A stretch of 64,000 nt of DNA from Psychromarinibacter sediminicola (GCF_029168335.1 NZ_JARGYC010000016.1:1-64000); one strand, 5' to 3'. Counted from the stretch's first letter, positions 18,382 through 26,870 are shown. Made by a program: numbers and translations. Notes: generated by a model not told the origin, from the letters alone.

Positions 18382-19322
18382 GCGACGGGGCGAAGGCGGC
18401 TGTCCTGCACGGGGCGCTCATCGCTGCGCTCTTCGCGCTGCACTTCGTCCTGCCGGCCTATCATCACGGCAACCTGGCGCGGGTGATGGTGCTGGCGACC
18501 TACGCGATGGGCTACAACCTGCTGTTCGGCTACACCGGGCTTCTGAGCCTCGGCCACGCGATGTTCTTCGCGGCCGGGATGTACGGCATGGCGCTGCCGG
18601 TGACGCATCTGGGCTGGGCGCCGGGACCGGCGCTGCTGAGCGGGCTGGCGGCGGGGGCCCTGCTGTCGCTGGTGGCCGGGGCGCTGGCGCTGCGCACCGT
18701 GGGGGTGGCGTTCCTGATCGTGACGCTGATGTTCGCGCAGGCGGTGTATCTGACGGTCCTGTATTTCGCCGAGTGGACCAACGCCGATGACGGGCTGGTC
18801 CTGCAGCGGGCCGAGCGGGTGCTGTGGGGTCTGGACCTGAGCGACGCGGGCGTGCGCTACCTCGCGGCGCTGGTGCTGTTCTCGGTCTGCCTGGTGCTGT
18901 CGCTGTGGCTGGTGCGGCGGCCGTTCGGCAAGGTGCTGATCGCGATCCGCGAGAACGAGGCGCGGGCGGAGATGCTGGGCTACGACGTGTTCGCGCACAA
19001 GCTGGGCGCCGTGGTCGCCTCGGGCACGATGTCGGCGGCGGCGGGGGCGGCCTATGGGCTGCTGTTCGGGTATGCGGGCGCCAGCTTCGCGGGAGTGCAG
19101 TATTCGATCCTGCCGCTTCTGTGGGTGCTCTTGGGCGGAGCGGGCACGGTGATCGGGCCGTTTCTCGGCGCGCTCTTCACCTTCTACCTGATCGACATCA
19201 CCAGCGGGTTCACCACGGCCTATATGGCTGTCGTCGGCGTCGTGCTCATCGCGCTGACGCTCTTCGCACCGCAGGGGATCGGCGGCGAGATCCGGCGGCG
19301 GGTCTGGAGGGGACTGCCATGA
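18378..19322 (+). CDS. Liv/urea-type ABC transporter permease (LivM-like)
   Basis: A 314-residue LivM-family permease. It shows GYNLLFGYTGLLSLGHAMFF, the family hallmark, with about nine hydrophobic segments, and the cytoplasmic loop LIAIRENEARAEMLGYDVFAHK that contacts the ATPases. ATG 18378 overlaps the stop codon of the LivH-like gene and its own stop overlaps the ATG of the LivG-like gene, so the three subunits are translationally coupled. Confidence 0.92.
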   Translation: MSDGAKAAVLHGALIAALFALHFVLPAYHHGNLARVMVLATYAMGYNLLFGYTGLLSLGHAMFFAAGMYGMALPVTHLGWAPGPALLSGLAAGALLSLVAGALALRTVGVAFLIVTLMFAQAVYLTVLYFAEWTNADDGLVLQRAERVLWGLDLSDAGVRYLAALVLFSVCLVLSLWLVRRPFGKVLIAIRENEARAEMLGYDVFAHKLGAVVASGTMSAAAGAAYGLLFGYAGASFAGVQYSILPLLWVLLGGAGTVIGPFLGALFTFYLIDITSGFTTAYMAVVGVVLIALTLFAPQGIGGEIRRRVWRGLP

Positions 19323-20026
19323 GCCTGTTGCAGACGCGGGGGCTGACCAAGGCGTTCGGCGGGCTGCACGCGGTGCAGGACGTGGATTTCGACCTGCCCG
19401 AAGGCGAGGTGCGGGCGCTGATCGGGCCGAACGGGGCGGGCAAGACCACCTTCGTGGGCATGCTCTGCGGCCGGGTGGCCCCGACGGCGGGGGCGGTGCG
19501 CTTTGCGGGCGCCGACATCTCGCGCCTGCCGGCGCATCGGCGCATCCGAGAGGGGATGGCCTACACGTTCCAGATCACCTCCGTCTTCGCCCGACTGTCG
19601 TGCCGCGAGAACGTGGCGCTGGCGGTGCGGCGGCGGAAGGGCGACGCGGCGCGGGAGGTGCCGGCGGCGCTGGCGCGCGTGGGGCTGGGGGACCGGGCCG
19701 ATCAGCTGGCGGGCGATCTGAGCTATGGCCACCAGCGGCTTCTGGAGATCGCGATGGGGCTGGCGCAAAAGCCGCGGCTGCTGATCCTGGACGAGCCGAC
19801 GCAGGGGCTGGCCGACAGCGAGATCGAGGGGTTCGTGGCGCTGGTGCGCGAGGTGAGGGCCGAGGCGACGGTGCTGCTGATCGAGCACAACATGAGCGTG
19901 GTGATGGACACGGCCGACCGGATCACGGTGCTGAACTTCGGCGAGGTGCTGGCCGAGGGCACGCCCGAGGAGATCCATGCCGACGGCCGGGTGCAGGACG
20001 CCTATCTGGGGACCGGCGATGCTTGA
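19319..20026 (+). CDS. Liv-type ABC transporter ATP-binding protein (LivG-like)
   Basis: A 235-residue ATPase. Walker A is GPNGAGKTT (about 39-47), the signature is LSYGHQRLLE (a YG variant seen in LivG/UrtD proteins), Walker B is LLILDEPTQGL, and the switch histidine is in LLIEHNM. It energises transport together with the LivF-like ATPase. The C-terminal GTPEEIHADGRVQDAYLG is the usual LivG ending. Its last bases overlap the next gene by eight bases. Confidence 0.93.
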   Translation: MSLLQTRGLTKAFGGLHAVQDVDFDLPEGEVRALIGPNGAGKTTFVGMLCGRVAPTAGAVRFAGADISRLPAHRRIREGMAYTFQITSVFARLSCRENVALAVRRRKGDAAREVPAALARVGLGDRADQLAGDLSYGHQRLLEIAMGLAQKPRLLILDEPTQGLADSEIEGFVALVREVRAEATVLLIEHNMSVVMDTADRITVLNFGEVLAEGTPEEIHADGRVQDAYLGTGDA

Positions 20027-20714
20027 GCTGAAGGGCATTTCCACCGGCTACGGCGCGGCGCAGGTGCTGCGCGAGGTGTCGCTGGAGGTGCGCGCGGGCG
20101 AGATCCACTGCCTGCTGGGGCGGAACGGGGCCGGCAAGACCACGACGATGAAGGCCATCGCGGGGCTGCTGCCGCTCTGGGCCGGGGCGATCGCCCTCGA
20201 CGGCGCGGAGATCGGCCCGCTGCCCGCGCACAAGGTGGGACGGACCGGCGTGGGCTATATCCCGCAGGGGCGGCGGCTCTGGGGCGAGCTGACCGTGGCT
20301 CAGAACCTGGAGGTCGGGCTGATGACCCGCGGCGCCGGGCGCGACGTGCGCGAGCGTGTGCTGGACCTGTTCCCGCGGCTGCGCGAGCGGATGGGGCAGC
20401 GGGCGCAGACCCTGTCGGGCGGCGAGCAGCAGATGCTGGCCACCGCGCGGGCGCTCTGCGTGGAGCCGAAGGTGCTGCTTCTGGACGAGCCGACGGAGGG
20501 GTTGCAGCCGTCGATGATCGCGGCGATCCGGGACGTTATCGTGCGGATGCGCGGCGCGGGCGTCGCGATCCTGCTGGTGGAACTGCGGATCGACGCGGTG
20601 CTGGCCGTCGCCGACCGCGTGACCTTCCTGGAGAACGGACGGGCGCGCGAGACCTGGGCCGCGGCGGAGCTGCGCGGCCGGCACGAGGTGATCGACCGGT
20701 ATCTGGGGGTTTAG
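20019..20714 (+). CDS. Liv-type ABC transporter ATP-binding protein (LivF-like)
   Basis: A 231-residue ATPase. Walker A is GRNGAGKTT, the Q-loop region reads GYIPQGRRLWGELTV, the signature is LSGGEQQML and Walker B is VLLLDEPTEGL. One point is unusual: the switch region reads LLVELRIDAVL, where most relatives have E-Q/H at the histidine position, so the H-loop residue appears replaced by Leu. LivF/UrtE proteins commonly have Gln there, so the change may be tolerated. Last gene of the operon; no periplasmic binding protein gene adjoins it. Confidence 0.92.
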   Translation: MLELKGISTGYGAAQVLREVSLEVRAGEIHCLLGRNGAGKTTTMKAIAGLLPLWAGAIALDGAEIGPLPAHKVGRTGVGYIPQGRRLWGELTVAQNLEVGLMTRGAGRDVRERVLDLFPRLRERMGQRAQTLSGGEQQMLATARALCVEPKVLLLDEPTEGLQPSMIAAIRDVIVRMRGAGVAILLVELRIDAVLAVADRVTFLENGRARETWAAAELRGRHEVIDRYLGV

Positions 20715-20846
20715 GGCGGGCGAGTCGCGCGCGCCGCCCGGTCGCGACCGACGACGAGCGAGAGGGGCCGCCGCGCCCATTCGGCATTGCAGCAACGGCG
20801 GCCGGCAGAAGGCGCGTTGGCCCCAAGGTCCGCTTGCACAGCCCGT

Positions 20847-20865
20847 GTTTTTACCGCTAACTTTT
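20847..20865 (+). promoter_or_regulatory. Candidate LacI/GntR-type operator
   Basis: The sequence TTACCGCTAA (20851-20860) is a nearly palindromic site with a central CG, flanked by T-rich arms (GTTT before, CTTTTT after). Enterobacterial GntR operators also read GTTACC..TAAC. It sits about 30-40 bases before the start of the LacI-family gene, which suggests autoregulation. One arm mismatch (C/C at the fourth position) and the lack of a second copy keep this tentative. Confidence 0.4.
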
Positions 20866-20891
20866 TCCTGCGCCGGATGCGGGAGACGAAT

Positions 20892-21923
20892 GTGCCGAGT
20901 GACGACCTGGAAAACCCCAATCGCCCCCTCACGCTGAAGGACGTGTCGGAAGCCTCCGGCGTCAGCGAGATGACGGTCAGCCGGGTGCTGCGCAACCGGG
21001 GCGACGTCAGCGAGGCGACCCGCGAAAAGGTGCTGGAGGCCGCGAAATCGCTGGGTTACGTGCCCAACAAGATCGCCGGGGCGCTGGCCAGCCAGCGGGT
21101 GAACCTTGTCACCGTCATCATCCCGTCGCTGAAGAACCTGGTTTTCCCCGAGGTGCTGTCGGGCATCTCGGAAGTGCTGGACGACACGCCGCTGCAGCCG
21201 GTCGTGGGCGTCACCAACTACAAGCCCGAGCGCGAGGAGAAGGTGCTGTACGAGATGCTCTCGTGGCGGCCCTCGGGCGTCATCATCGCCGGGCTGGAGC
21301 ATTCCGACGCCAGCCGCGCCATGCTGACCGCCGCGGGCATTCCGATCGTCGAGATCATGGACAGCGACGGCGAGCCGATCGACGCCATGGTCGGCATTAG
21401 CCACCGCCGCGCCGGCCGCGAGATGGCGCGGGCGATCGTCGACGCGGGCTATCGCAAGATCGGGTTTCTCGGCACCAAGATGCCGCTGGACCACCGCGCC
21501 CGGAAGCGGTTCGAGGGGTTCACCGAGGCGCTGGCGAAGGCCGGCCTGGAGATTCACGACCACGAGTTTTACGAGGGCGGCTCGGCGCTTCTGAAGGGGC
21601 GCGAGATGACCGAGGCGATCCTGAAACGGTCGCCGGACCTCGATTTTCTGTACTATTCCAACGACATGATCGCCGCCGGCGGTCTGCTTTACTGCCGCGA
21701 CAACGGGATCGAGGTGCCCGGCCGCGTCGGGCTGGCCGGGTTCAATGGGGTCGAGCTTCTGGACGGTCTGCCGGTGAAGCTGGCGACGATGGACGCCTGC
21801 CGTGCCGAGATCGGGCGCGAGGCGGCCAAGATCGTCGCGGCCCGCGCCGCGGGCGAGGAAGGCGGCCACGAACGGGTCGTGCTGACCCCGACGCTGCAGC
21901 TGGGCGAGACGCTGAAACGCTGA
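20892..21923 (+). CDS. LacI-family regulator, GntR-like
   Basis: A 343-residue LacI-type repressor. The N-terminal helix-turn-helix is LKDVSEASGVSEMTVSRVLRN, the hinge helix follows at YVPNKIAGALASQR, and the rest is a periplasmic-binding-protein-like effector domain. The hinge and the IIPSLKNLVFPEVLSGI region resemble the gluconate repressor GntR of enterobacteria. I prefer GTG 20892, since GGGAG lies seven bases before it; ATG 20877 would add five residues but has no ribosome binding site. No gluconate kinase or transporter genes are adjacent, so the regulon lies elsewhere. Confidence 0.9.
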   Translation: MPSDDLENPNRPLTLKDVSEASGVSEMTVSRVLRNRGDVSEATREKVLEAAKSLGYVPNKIAGALASQRVNLVTVIIPSLKNLVFPEVLSGISEVLDDTPLQPVVGVTNYKPEREEKVLYEMLSWRPSGVIIAGLEHSDASRAMLTAAGIPIVEIMDSDGEPIDAMVGISHRRAGREMARAIVDAGYRKIGFLGTKMPLDHRARKRFEGFTEALAKAGLEIHDHEFYEGGSALLKGREMTEAILKRSPDLDFLYYSNDMIAAGGLLYCRDNGIEVPGRVGLAGFNGVELLDGLPVKLATMDACRAEIGREAAKIVAARAAGEEGGHERVVLTPTLQLGETLKR

Positions 21924-21928
21924 CCGTG

Positions 21929-21957
21929 CGCCGCCGGCCCTGGTCGGCGGGCCGGCG
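21929..21957 (+). terminator. Strong hairpin after the LacI-family gene
   Basis: GCCGGCCC and GGGCCGGC (21933-21940 and 21949-21956) make a perfect 8-bp GC stem a few bases after the stop codon. There is no T run after it, so it may stabilise the 3' end or act weakly rather than terminate on its own. Confidence 0.35.
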
Positions 21958-22088
21958 CGGAATATCTGGATGACGCGACCGTGCCGTGCGGGCACGGGCA
22001 GAACGGGTTCGGTGCGGTTCATGCCGGTGGCAGGTTTTTGCGTTGATGATCGGGCCGGCGCGGCACCGGACAGGCGCCGGGGCGCGCG

Positions 22089-23411
22089 GTGACGCGGGGC
22101 TGGCTGGTCCCGGCGACGGCCGCGGTCGTCGCGGTGACGCTGTGTCGCGTCGCCCTCCTGTGGCTCGACGGCGCCGACGCCACGGCCGCGGAAGCGCGGG
22201 CCTGGGCCGGGGCGCCCTGGCTCGGACAGCTGGGCGCGCCGCCGCTGACCGGCTGGGTGATCTGGCTGTTCGCGCAATTCGGGGACGGCCCGGTCTGGCT
22301 GCGCCTGCCGGGGCCGCTGCTCCATGCCGCGGCGGCGCTGATCCTGGGCGGCATCGCCGACCGCCTGTTCGGCGCGCGCGTCGCGGCTCTGGTGGCGGTG
22401 GGCTGGATCACGCTGCCGGCCGTCGCCATCGCCGCGCTGGGCACCGGACCGGGGACGGTCATGGCGCCGCTGCTGGCCGCGGCGCTGGCGCTTTACATGA
22501 AGCTTCTGGACGAGTACCGGGCGTGGGTCGCGGCGGCGACGGGCCTGTTTCTGGGGCTGGCCTGCCTGGCGAGCTACTGGGCGATCCTGTTCCTGGCCAG
22601 CGCGGTTCTGGCCGGCCGCGTCTTCTCCGAGGCGCGGCCGTCGCGGTCGCAGGCGGTGCTGCTGATGGCGGTCTGGGGCGCCGTCATGACGCCGCACCTG
22701 GTGGTCGGTGCCGTCGAAGGCGGGCTGTCCTGGGCGGTGTCGGGCCCTTGGGGCGGCTGGGGTGCGTTCCTGGCCGTGGTCCTCGGGGCCGGGCCGCTGG
22801 CGGTGCCCTTGGTGCTGGCGGCGGAGCGGCCCGGCAACCCGGTCGTGCAGTTCCTTTTGATCTTCTTCGGACCGGTCGCCGCGCTGACGGCGCTGTCCGC
22901 GCCGCTGGGGATCGGCGGCGGCGGCTGGGCCGCGGCGTGGCTGGCCGGGCTGCCGGTGGCGCTGGCCTGGCTGCGTGGAAAGCGGCGCTGGCGGAGGATC
23001 TGTCTGGCCGTGAACGCGCTGGTCTGCCTGGCCGTGCCGCTGGCGCCCGTCGTGGCCGAACGGGGCCTGCTGCAGACCCTGCCATGGGTCGAAACCCGGG
23101 CGGGCCGCGGCGAGATGAGCGCGACGGTTCTCGACATTGCGGCGGACCTGAAGATCCGCGCCGTCGTGGCGGCGGATCCGGAATTACGGGCGGATCTGTC
23201 CTATTTCGGCCGCGGCCGCGGCGTGGCCGTCCATGCCCCCGGCGCGTCCGGCGTGCCCGAGGCGCGTGACGTCCTGCTCATTCTGCGTTTGGGCGTTGTG
23301 CCGCCGTGCCCGACCGAGGTCATGGAAGTGGCCGAGATCGCGCCCGATCACGGGGCCTATCGCCGGTGGCCGCAGGTGCTCCACCTGGTTCCGGGAAGCT
23401 GCTTGCGTTAG
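22089..23411 (+). CDS. Membrane glycosyltransferase-like protein (GT39/ArnT type)
   Basis: A 440-residue polytopic membrane protein with about eleven hydrophobic segments followed by a soluble C-terminal part (about 345-440). The N-terminal loop ATAAEARAWAGAPWLGQLGAPPLTGW (key parts EARAW and PPLTGW) is laid out like the E-A-x-x-W ... PPL loop of ArnT/PMT glycosyltransferases, which use polyprenyl-phosphate sugars. The first acidic residue of the usual DEA pair appears to be replaced, so activity is uncertain. The start is a GTG. It converges on the Rrf2 gene with 12 bases between stops. Confidence 0.72.
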   Translation: MTRGWLVPATAAVVAVTLCRVALLWLDGADATAAEARAWAGAPWLGQLGAPPLTGWVIWLFAQFGDGPVWLRLPGPLLHAAAALILGGIADRLFGARVAALVAVGWITLPAVAIAALGTGPGTVMAPLLAAALALYMKLLDEYRAWVAAATGLFLGLACLASYWAILFLASAVLAGRVFSEARPSRSQAVLLMAVWGAVMTPHLVVGAVEGGLSWAVSGPWGGWGAFLAVVLGAGPLAVPLVLAAERPGNPVVQFLLIFFGPVAALTALSAPLGIGGGGWAAAWLAGLPVALAWLRGKRRWRRICLAVNALVCLAVPLAPVVAERGLLQTLPWVETRAGRGEMSATVLDIAADLKIRAVVAADPELRADLSYFGRGRGVAVHAPGASGVPEARDVLLILRLGVVPPCPTEVMEVAEIAPDHGAYRRWPQVLHLVPGSCLR

Positions 23412-23423
23412 GCGCGCGGCCTC

Positions 23424-23867
23424 TCAGGCGACGAGCCTCGGGTCGAGGATACGGCACAGCCCGTCGTTCGAATCCACGAGCTCCGACAGCGTGACGGCGT
23501 CGAGATGGCTGTAGAACGCCTCCATCGCCCCCAGGATGCAGCCGCGCAGGCGGCAGGCCGAGACCAGCGGGCAGGTGTTCTCCTCGACCACCATGCACTC
23601 GACCAGCGGCACATCGGCTTCGAGGTTGCGGAACACGTCGCCCACCGAGATCTCCGCGGGCGCGCGGGCCAGCCGGATGCCGCCGCGGCGGCCCCGGATC
23701 GTCTTCAGAAAGCCCAGCTGCCCCAGCCGGTTGACCACGTGGCCCAAGTGGTTCTCGGACGAGTTGCAGCCCGCGGCGATTTCGGCCTTTGTCACGTTGC
23801 GATCGGTGTTGATGGCGCAAAACATCAGCACCCGCATGGCGAGGTTGGTCCGCTTGGTAATCCGCAT
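23424..23867 (-). CDS. Rrf2-family regulator, NsrR-like
   Basis: A 147-residue Rrf2 regulator. The winged helix includes NSSENHLGHVVNRLG and the wing IRGRRGGIRLAR; the cluster loop is LVECMVVEENTCPLVSACRL with three cysteines in the E-C-x8-C-x5-C spacing used by NsrR and IscR to hold an iron-sulfur cluster. The pattern VVNRLGQLGFLKTIRG and ending favour NsrR, the nitric oxide sensor, over IscR or RirA. I choose the ATG giving MRITKRTN, ten bases after GAGGAG; an upstream ATG adds 13 residues. A perfect FNR box precedes it. Confidence 0.88.
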   Translation of the reverse strand: MRITKRTNLAMRVLMFCAINTDRNVTKAEIAAGCNSSENHLGHVVNRLGQLGFLKTIRGRRGGIRLARAPAEISVGDVFRNLEADVPLVECMVVEENTCPLVSACRLRGCILGAMEAFYSHLDAVTLSELVDSNDGLCRILDPRLVA

Positions 23868-23901
23868 CTCGGGCACACTCCTCTTGGCCGGATGGGATAA
23901 G

Positions 23902-23907
23902 GACATA
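23902..23907 (-). promoter_or_regulatory. Predicted -10 element of the Rrf2 gene
   Basis: TATGTC on the minus strand. If it occupies -12 to -7, transcription starts near 23895 and the centre of the FNR box falls at -41.5, the class II activator position. No good -35 hexamer is needed or seen in that arrangement. Confidence 0.55.
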
Positions 23908-23927
23908 CCACCGGGGCGCGCGGGCCG

Positions 23928-23945
23928 AATTGATGCAGATCAATT
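23928..23945 (-). promoter_or_regulatory. FNR/FnrL-type box upstream of the Rrf2 gene
   Basis: AATTGAT-GCAG-ATCAATT is a perfect palindrome with the consensus TTGAT-N4-ATCAA of the FNR/FnrL family (core 23930-23943). It lies about 70 bases upstream of the Rrf2 start codon, between that gene and the stop codon of the short-chain dehydrogenase gene upstream. Together with TATGTC at the right distance it predicts oxygen- or NO-responsive activation of the Rrf2 gene. Confidence 0.85.
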
Positions 23946-23984
23946 GCGCGTTTCGGATTCCGAATTGGCCCGGGAGTCGCCGCG

Positions 23985-24782
23985 TCAGGTGTCGTTGGTG
24001 TCCGGGTAGGCGCCGATAACCCGCTGGTCGAAATCCATGACCGACCCGGTGACGACGCCGGATTGCGGCCCGAGGAAAAAGGCCGTCTGGCGGGCGACCT
24101 GTTCGGGCTGGACCAGCGCGCCGAAGGGTAGGTTCGCGGCGGCCTCGGCCTGCCAGCCCGCCGCCCGGTCGTGATAGCGGCGCTGGACCGCGTCCTCGGC
24201 CGGCGTGTCCATCCAGCCGACATTGATGCCGTTCACCCGGATGCGGTGACGGGCGAGCGTGTTGGCCGCGTTCTTCGTCGTGTAGAGCAGCGACGCCTTG
24301 GAGGCGCCGTAAGGCGCGAGGAAGGGCAGCCCGCCGTGCACGACGATGGACAGGATGTTGACGCAGCCGCCCGGATGGCCGGCGTCGATGCAGCGCTGCG
24401 CAAAGCGCTGGAGGGCGAAGAACGGACCGCGGGCGTTGGCGTTCTGGATGCGGTCCCACTGGTCGGGCGTGGTGTCGAGGATCGACCCCCGATCGGTGAG
24501 CGCCGCGGCGTTGACCAGCGCGGTGACCCGGCCCATGCGGCCGGCGGCGGCATCGACCATGTCCTGTGCCGCCTGCGCGTCGCCCATGTCGACGGGGTGA
24601 AAGCCCGCGTCGACGCCGTTCCCGGAGAGCGCTTCGGCGGCGGCCTGACCGGCCTCGCGGTTCCGGTCGGCGAGGACGAGCCGGCGGCAGCCCTGCGCGA
24701 TCAGCTCGCGGGCGACGGCAAGGCCGAGCCCCTGCGCGCCGCCGGTGATCAGGGCGTGGGTGTCGGCGTGGAATGCGTCCAT
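23985..24782 (-). CDS. Short-chain dehydrogenase/reductase
   Basis: A 265-residue SDR. The cofactor loop is TGGAQGLGLA (about 14-23), the following ADRNREAG suggests NAD(H) preference (Asp after strand two), the catalytic Ser lies in NILSIVV, and the YGASKAS motif holds the active-site Tyr and Lys. Near the end QSGVVTGSVMDFDQ matches the usual GxxxD ending. The substrate is unknown; relatives act on polyols or sugar acids. A GGAGGA ribosome binding site is six bases before the ATG. Upstream on the same strand lies the hybrid histidine kinase. Confidence 0.9.
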   Translation of the reverse strand: MDAFHADTHALITGGAQGLGLAVARELIAQGCRRLVLADRNREAGQAAAEALSGNGVDAGFHPVDMGDAQAAQDMVDAAAGRMGRVTALVNAAALTDRGSILDTTPDQWDRIQNANARGPFFALQRFAQRCIDAGHPGGCVNILSIVVHGGLPFLAPYGASKASLLYTTKNAANTLARHRIRVNGINVGWMDTPAEDAVQRRYHDRAAGWQAEAAANLPFGALVQPEQVARQTAFFLGPQSGVVTGSVMDFDQRVIGAYPDTNDT

Positions 24783-24943
24783 GGGGTCCTCCGGTGCGGC
24801 CGGAGAAAGAGGTGCCGCAGGCGGGGCGGGCGGTCAAGCGTGTCGGTGGTGCGGACCCCGTGCCGATCCGCGCGTTCGAACGATGGTCCGTGCTGCGTGT
24901 CTCTTTCCGGTCGCGCCGGAGCCGGTCGCAGCGGGAAGGGCGC

Positions 24944-26644
24944 TCATGCCTCCAGTGCGGTTTGTACGGCGTGCAGGAGCTCCTGCCGGTTGACCGGCTT
25001 CAGCAACACGATATCGCCGCGACCGTCGCCGTCGATCTCTCCGGCCGCCTGCGGATAGCCGGACTGGAAGATCACCTTCAGGTCCGGCTGCCGGTCCCGC
25101 AGATGCGCCGCGAGCGCCGGCCCCTGCATCGCTCCGGGCACCACGACGTCGCTGACGAGAAGGTCGAAGGGCCCGCCGGCGTCGAAGGCCGCGACGGCCT
25201 CTTCGGCATCCGCCGCCTCGGTCACGTCGATGCCGGAGCGTTCGAGCTGCAACGCGAGGATGCGGCGCACGGCCGGTTCGTCCTCGACGACGAGGACGCG
25301 CGTGCCGCGCCGGGGCCGGATGTCTTCGGACCGGACCGCCGGCGGCGCCGGGTCGGCCGCGGCGTCCTCCGGGACAGTGTTGAAATAGAGGTGGAAGGCG
25401 GTGCCGCGCCCGGGCGCGCTGTCCACCTCGATCCGGCCGCCGGCCTGCCGGATGAAGCTCTGCACCATGGCCAGGCCCAGGCCGGAATTGGCGACCGCGT
25501 CCTTGGTGCTGAAGAACGGCTGAAACACCTTGTCCCGCAGCTCGGGCGGAATGCCTGCGCCGGTATCCGCAACGGTCAGACGCACCTGCGCCTCCGATCC
25601 GTCGGCTGCCGGGTCCGCAGCCGGCAGGTCGCGGACCGAAACGGTCAGGCGGCCGCCCTCCGGCATGGCGTCGCGGGCATTGATCGCGAGGTTGAGCAGC
25701 GCGCTGTCCATCAGGCTGCGGTCCGCCACGACGGGCGCCGTCGGAGGCCCGGGCGCAAGGTCCAGCGAAATGGTTTCGGGCAACGTGCGGTACAGCAGTG
25801 GCCCCATGTCGCGCACCACCGCCGCCAGGTCGACACGGTCCGGCGCCTGCGGCGCGCGCCGCGCGAAGCCCAGCATCCGGCGGGTCAGGTCGCGGCCGCG
25901 CAGGGTGGCGGCGATCATCTCTTCGATCATCGCCTGCCGGTCGGCCGGGTCGGCGGCCTCGTCCAGCAGTTCGAGATTGCCGAGCACCACGGCAAGCAGG
26001 TTGTTGAAGTCGTGGGCGATACCGCCCGTCAGCCGGCCGAGGCTCTCCATCCGCAGCAATTCGGCCTTTCGTGCGGTTTCGTCCTGCTGGTCGGTGACGT
26101 CGGTCGCGACGCAGAAGAACCGGGCCACCTGGCCCGTCTCGTCGCGGATGGGGCGCCCGACGACGCGCAGCAGACGCGCGCCCGCGGCGTTGTTGGTGCG
26201 ATAGACGATGTCGAAGGGCTCTCCGCTCCGGAGCCTGCGGAACGCCGCGCCGAACGTCGCGCGGTCGTCGGGATGGATCAGCAGGTGCGGCCCCTGCATA
26301 CCGTGGGCGCGGGCGATGAATTCCCGGGGCGTCATGCCGAAGGCGGCGGCCATCTGGGGGGAGCATCGTTCGCAGGCATCGGTCTTTGCGTTCCAGACGA
26401 TATAGCCGAGCTGCCCCAGGTCCATCGCCTGTTCCAGGCGCGCCGCGCGCTCCGCGGCCAGCGCCGCGCTGCGACGGCATTCGGCGCGCTCGGCTTCCAG
26501 CTCGGACCGCACGTCCTGCAGACGACGGCGCAATGCGTCGCGCTCGTGCAGAACGTCGCCGGCCAGCAGGCGCAGAAGCCAATTGCCGCGCACGCGCCCG
26601 GCGGCCGGTCGGCCGCGCGTGGGCGTTTCGGGCGCCTCGGGCAT
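24944..26644 (-). CDS. PAS-domain hybrid histidine kinase
   Basis: A 566-residue cytosolic sensor kinase. After an N-terminal coiled coil (about 30-75) comes a PAS domain (about 76-185, ending DVTDQQ), a phosphoacceptor domain with GGIAHDFNN (H211), and an ATPase domain with LLNLAINARDAM, DTGAGI and GLGLAM. A receiver follows (VEDEP about 440-560, D499). It belongs to the HWE-distant, NtrB-like group of hybrid kinases that use an HDFNN box. No transmembrane helix and no adjacent response regulator gene are visible, so it is an orphan; the phosphate probably passes to a phosphotransfer protein encoded elsewhere. Confidence 0.92.
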   Translation of the reverse strand: MPEAPETPTRGRPAAGRVRGNWLLRLLAGDVLHERDALRRRLQDVRSELEAERAECRRSAALAAERAARLEQAMDLGQLGYIVWNAKTDACERCSPQMAAAFGMTPREFIARAHGMQGPHLLIHPDDRATFGAAFRRLRSGEPFDIVYRTNNAAGARLLRVVGRPIRDETGQVARFFCVATDVTDQQDETARKAELLRMESLGRLTGGIAHDFNNLLAVVLGNLELLDEAADPADRQAMIEEMIAATLRGRDLTRRMLGFARRAPQAPDRVDLAAVVRDMGPLLYRTLPETISLDLAPGPPTAPVVADRSLMDSALLNLAINARDAMPEGGRLTVSVRDLPAADPAADGSEAQVRLTVADTGAGIPPELRDKVFQPFFSTKDAVANSGLGLAMVQSFIRQAGGRIEVDSAPGRGTAFHLYFNTVPEDAAADPAPPAVRSEDIRPRRGTRVLVVEDEPAVRRILALQLERSGIDVTEAADAEEAVAAFDAGGPFDLLVSDVVVPGAMQGPALAAHLRDRQPDLKVIFQSGYPQAAGEIDGDGRGDIVLLKPVNRQELLHAVQTALEA

Positions 26645-26870
26645 TGTCAGGCGCCCCTTGCGGGGTCCACGCCTCGAACTGCCGGAGCCTTCGTCGCGTC
26701 CGTGCCGCGCCCGACCGTCGGGCAGGGCACATTGCGGATCAGCGGGCGCGCATCACCCGGTCTACTCCCTCGAACCAATAAGCCGCCATCCCTTCACATG
26801 GGTACTCGCTTCCCTGTGGACAGTCTATTGCGACTCCGCCGTGCATTGACAAGGGTGGCGTAAGCTCTTC

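Noticed and set aside
19923-22697. Open frame of 924 codons on the minus strand
   Set aside because: It is antisense to the LivF-like, LacI-family and glycosyltransferase-like genes, all of which have clear motifs.
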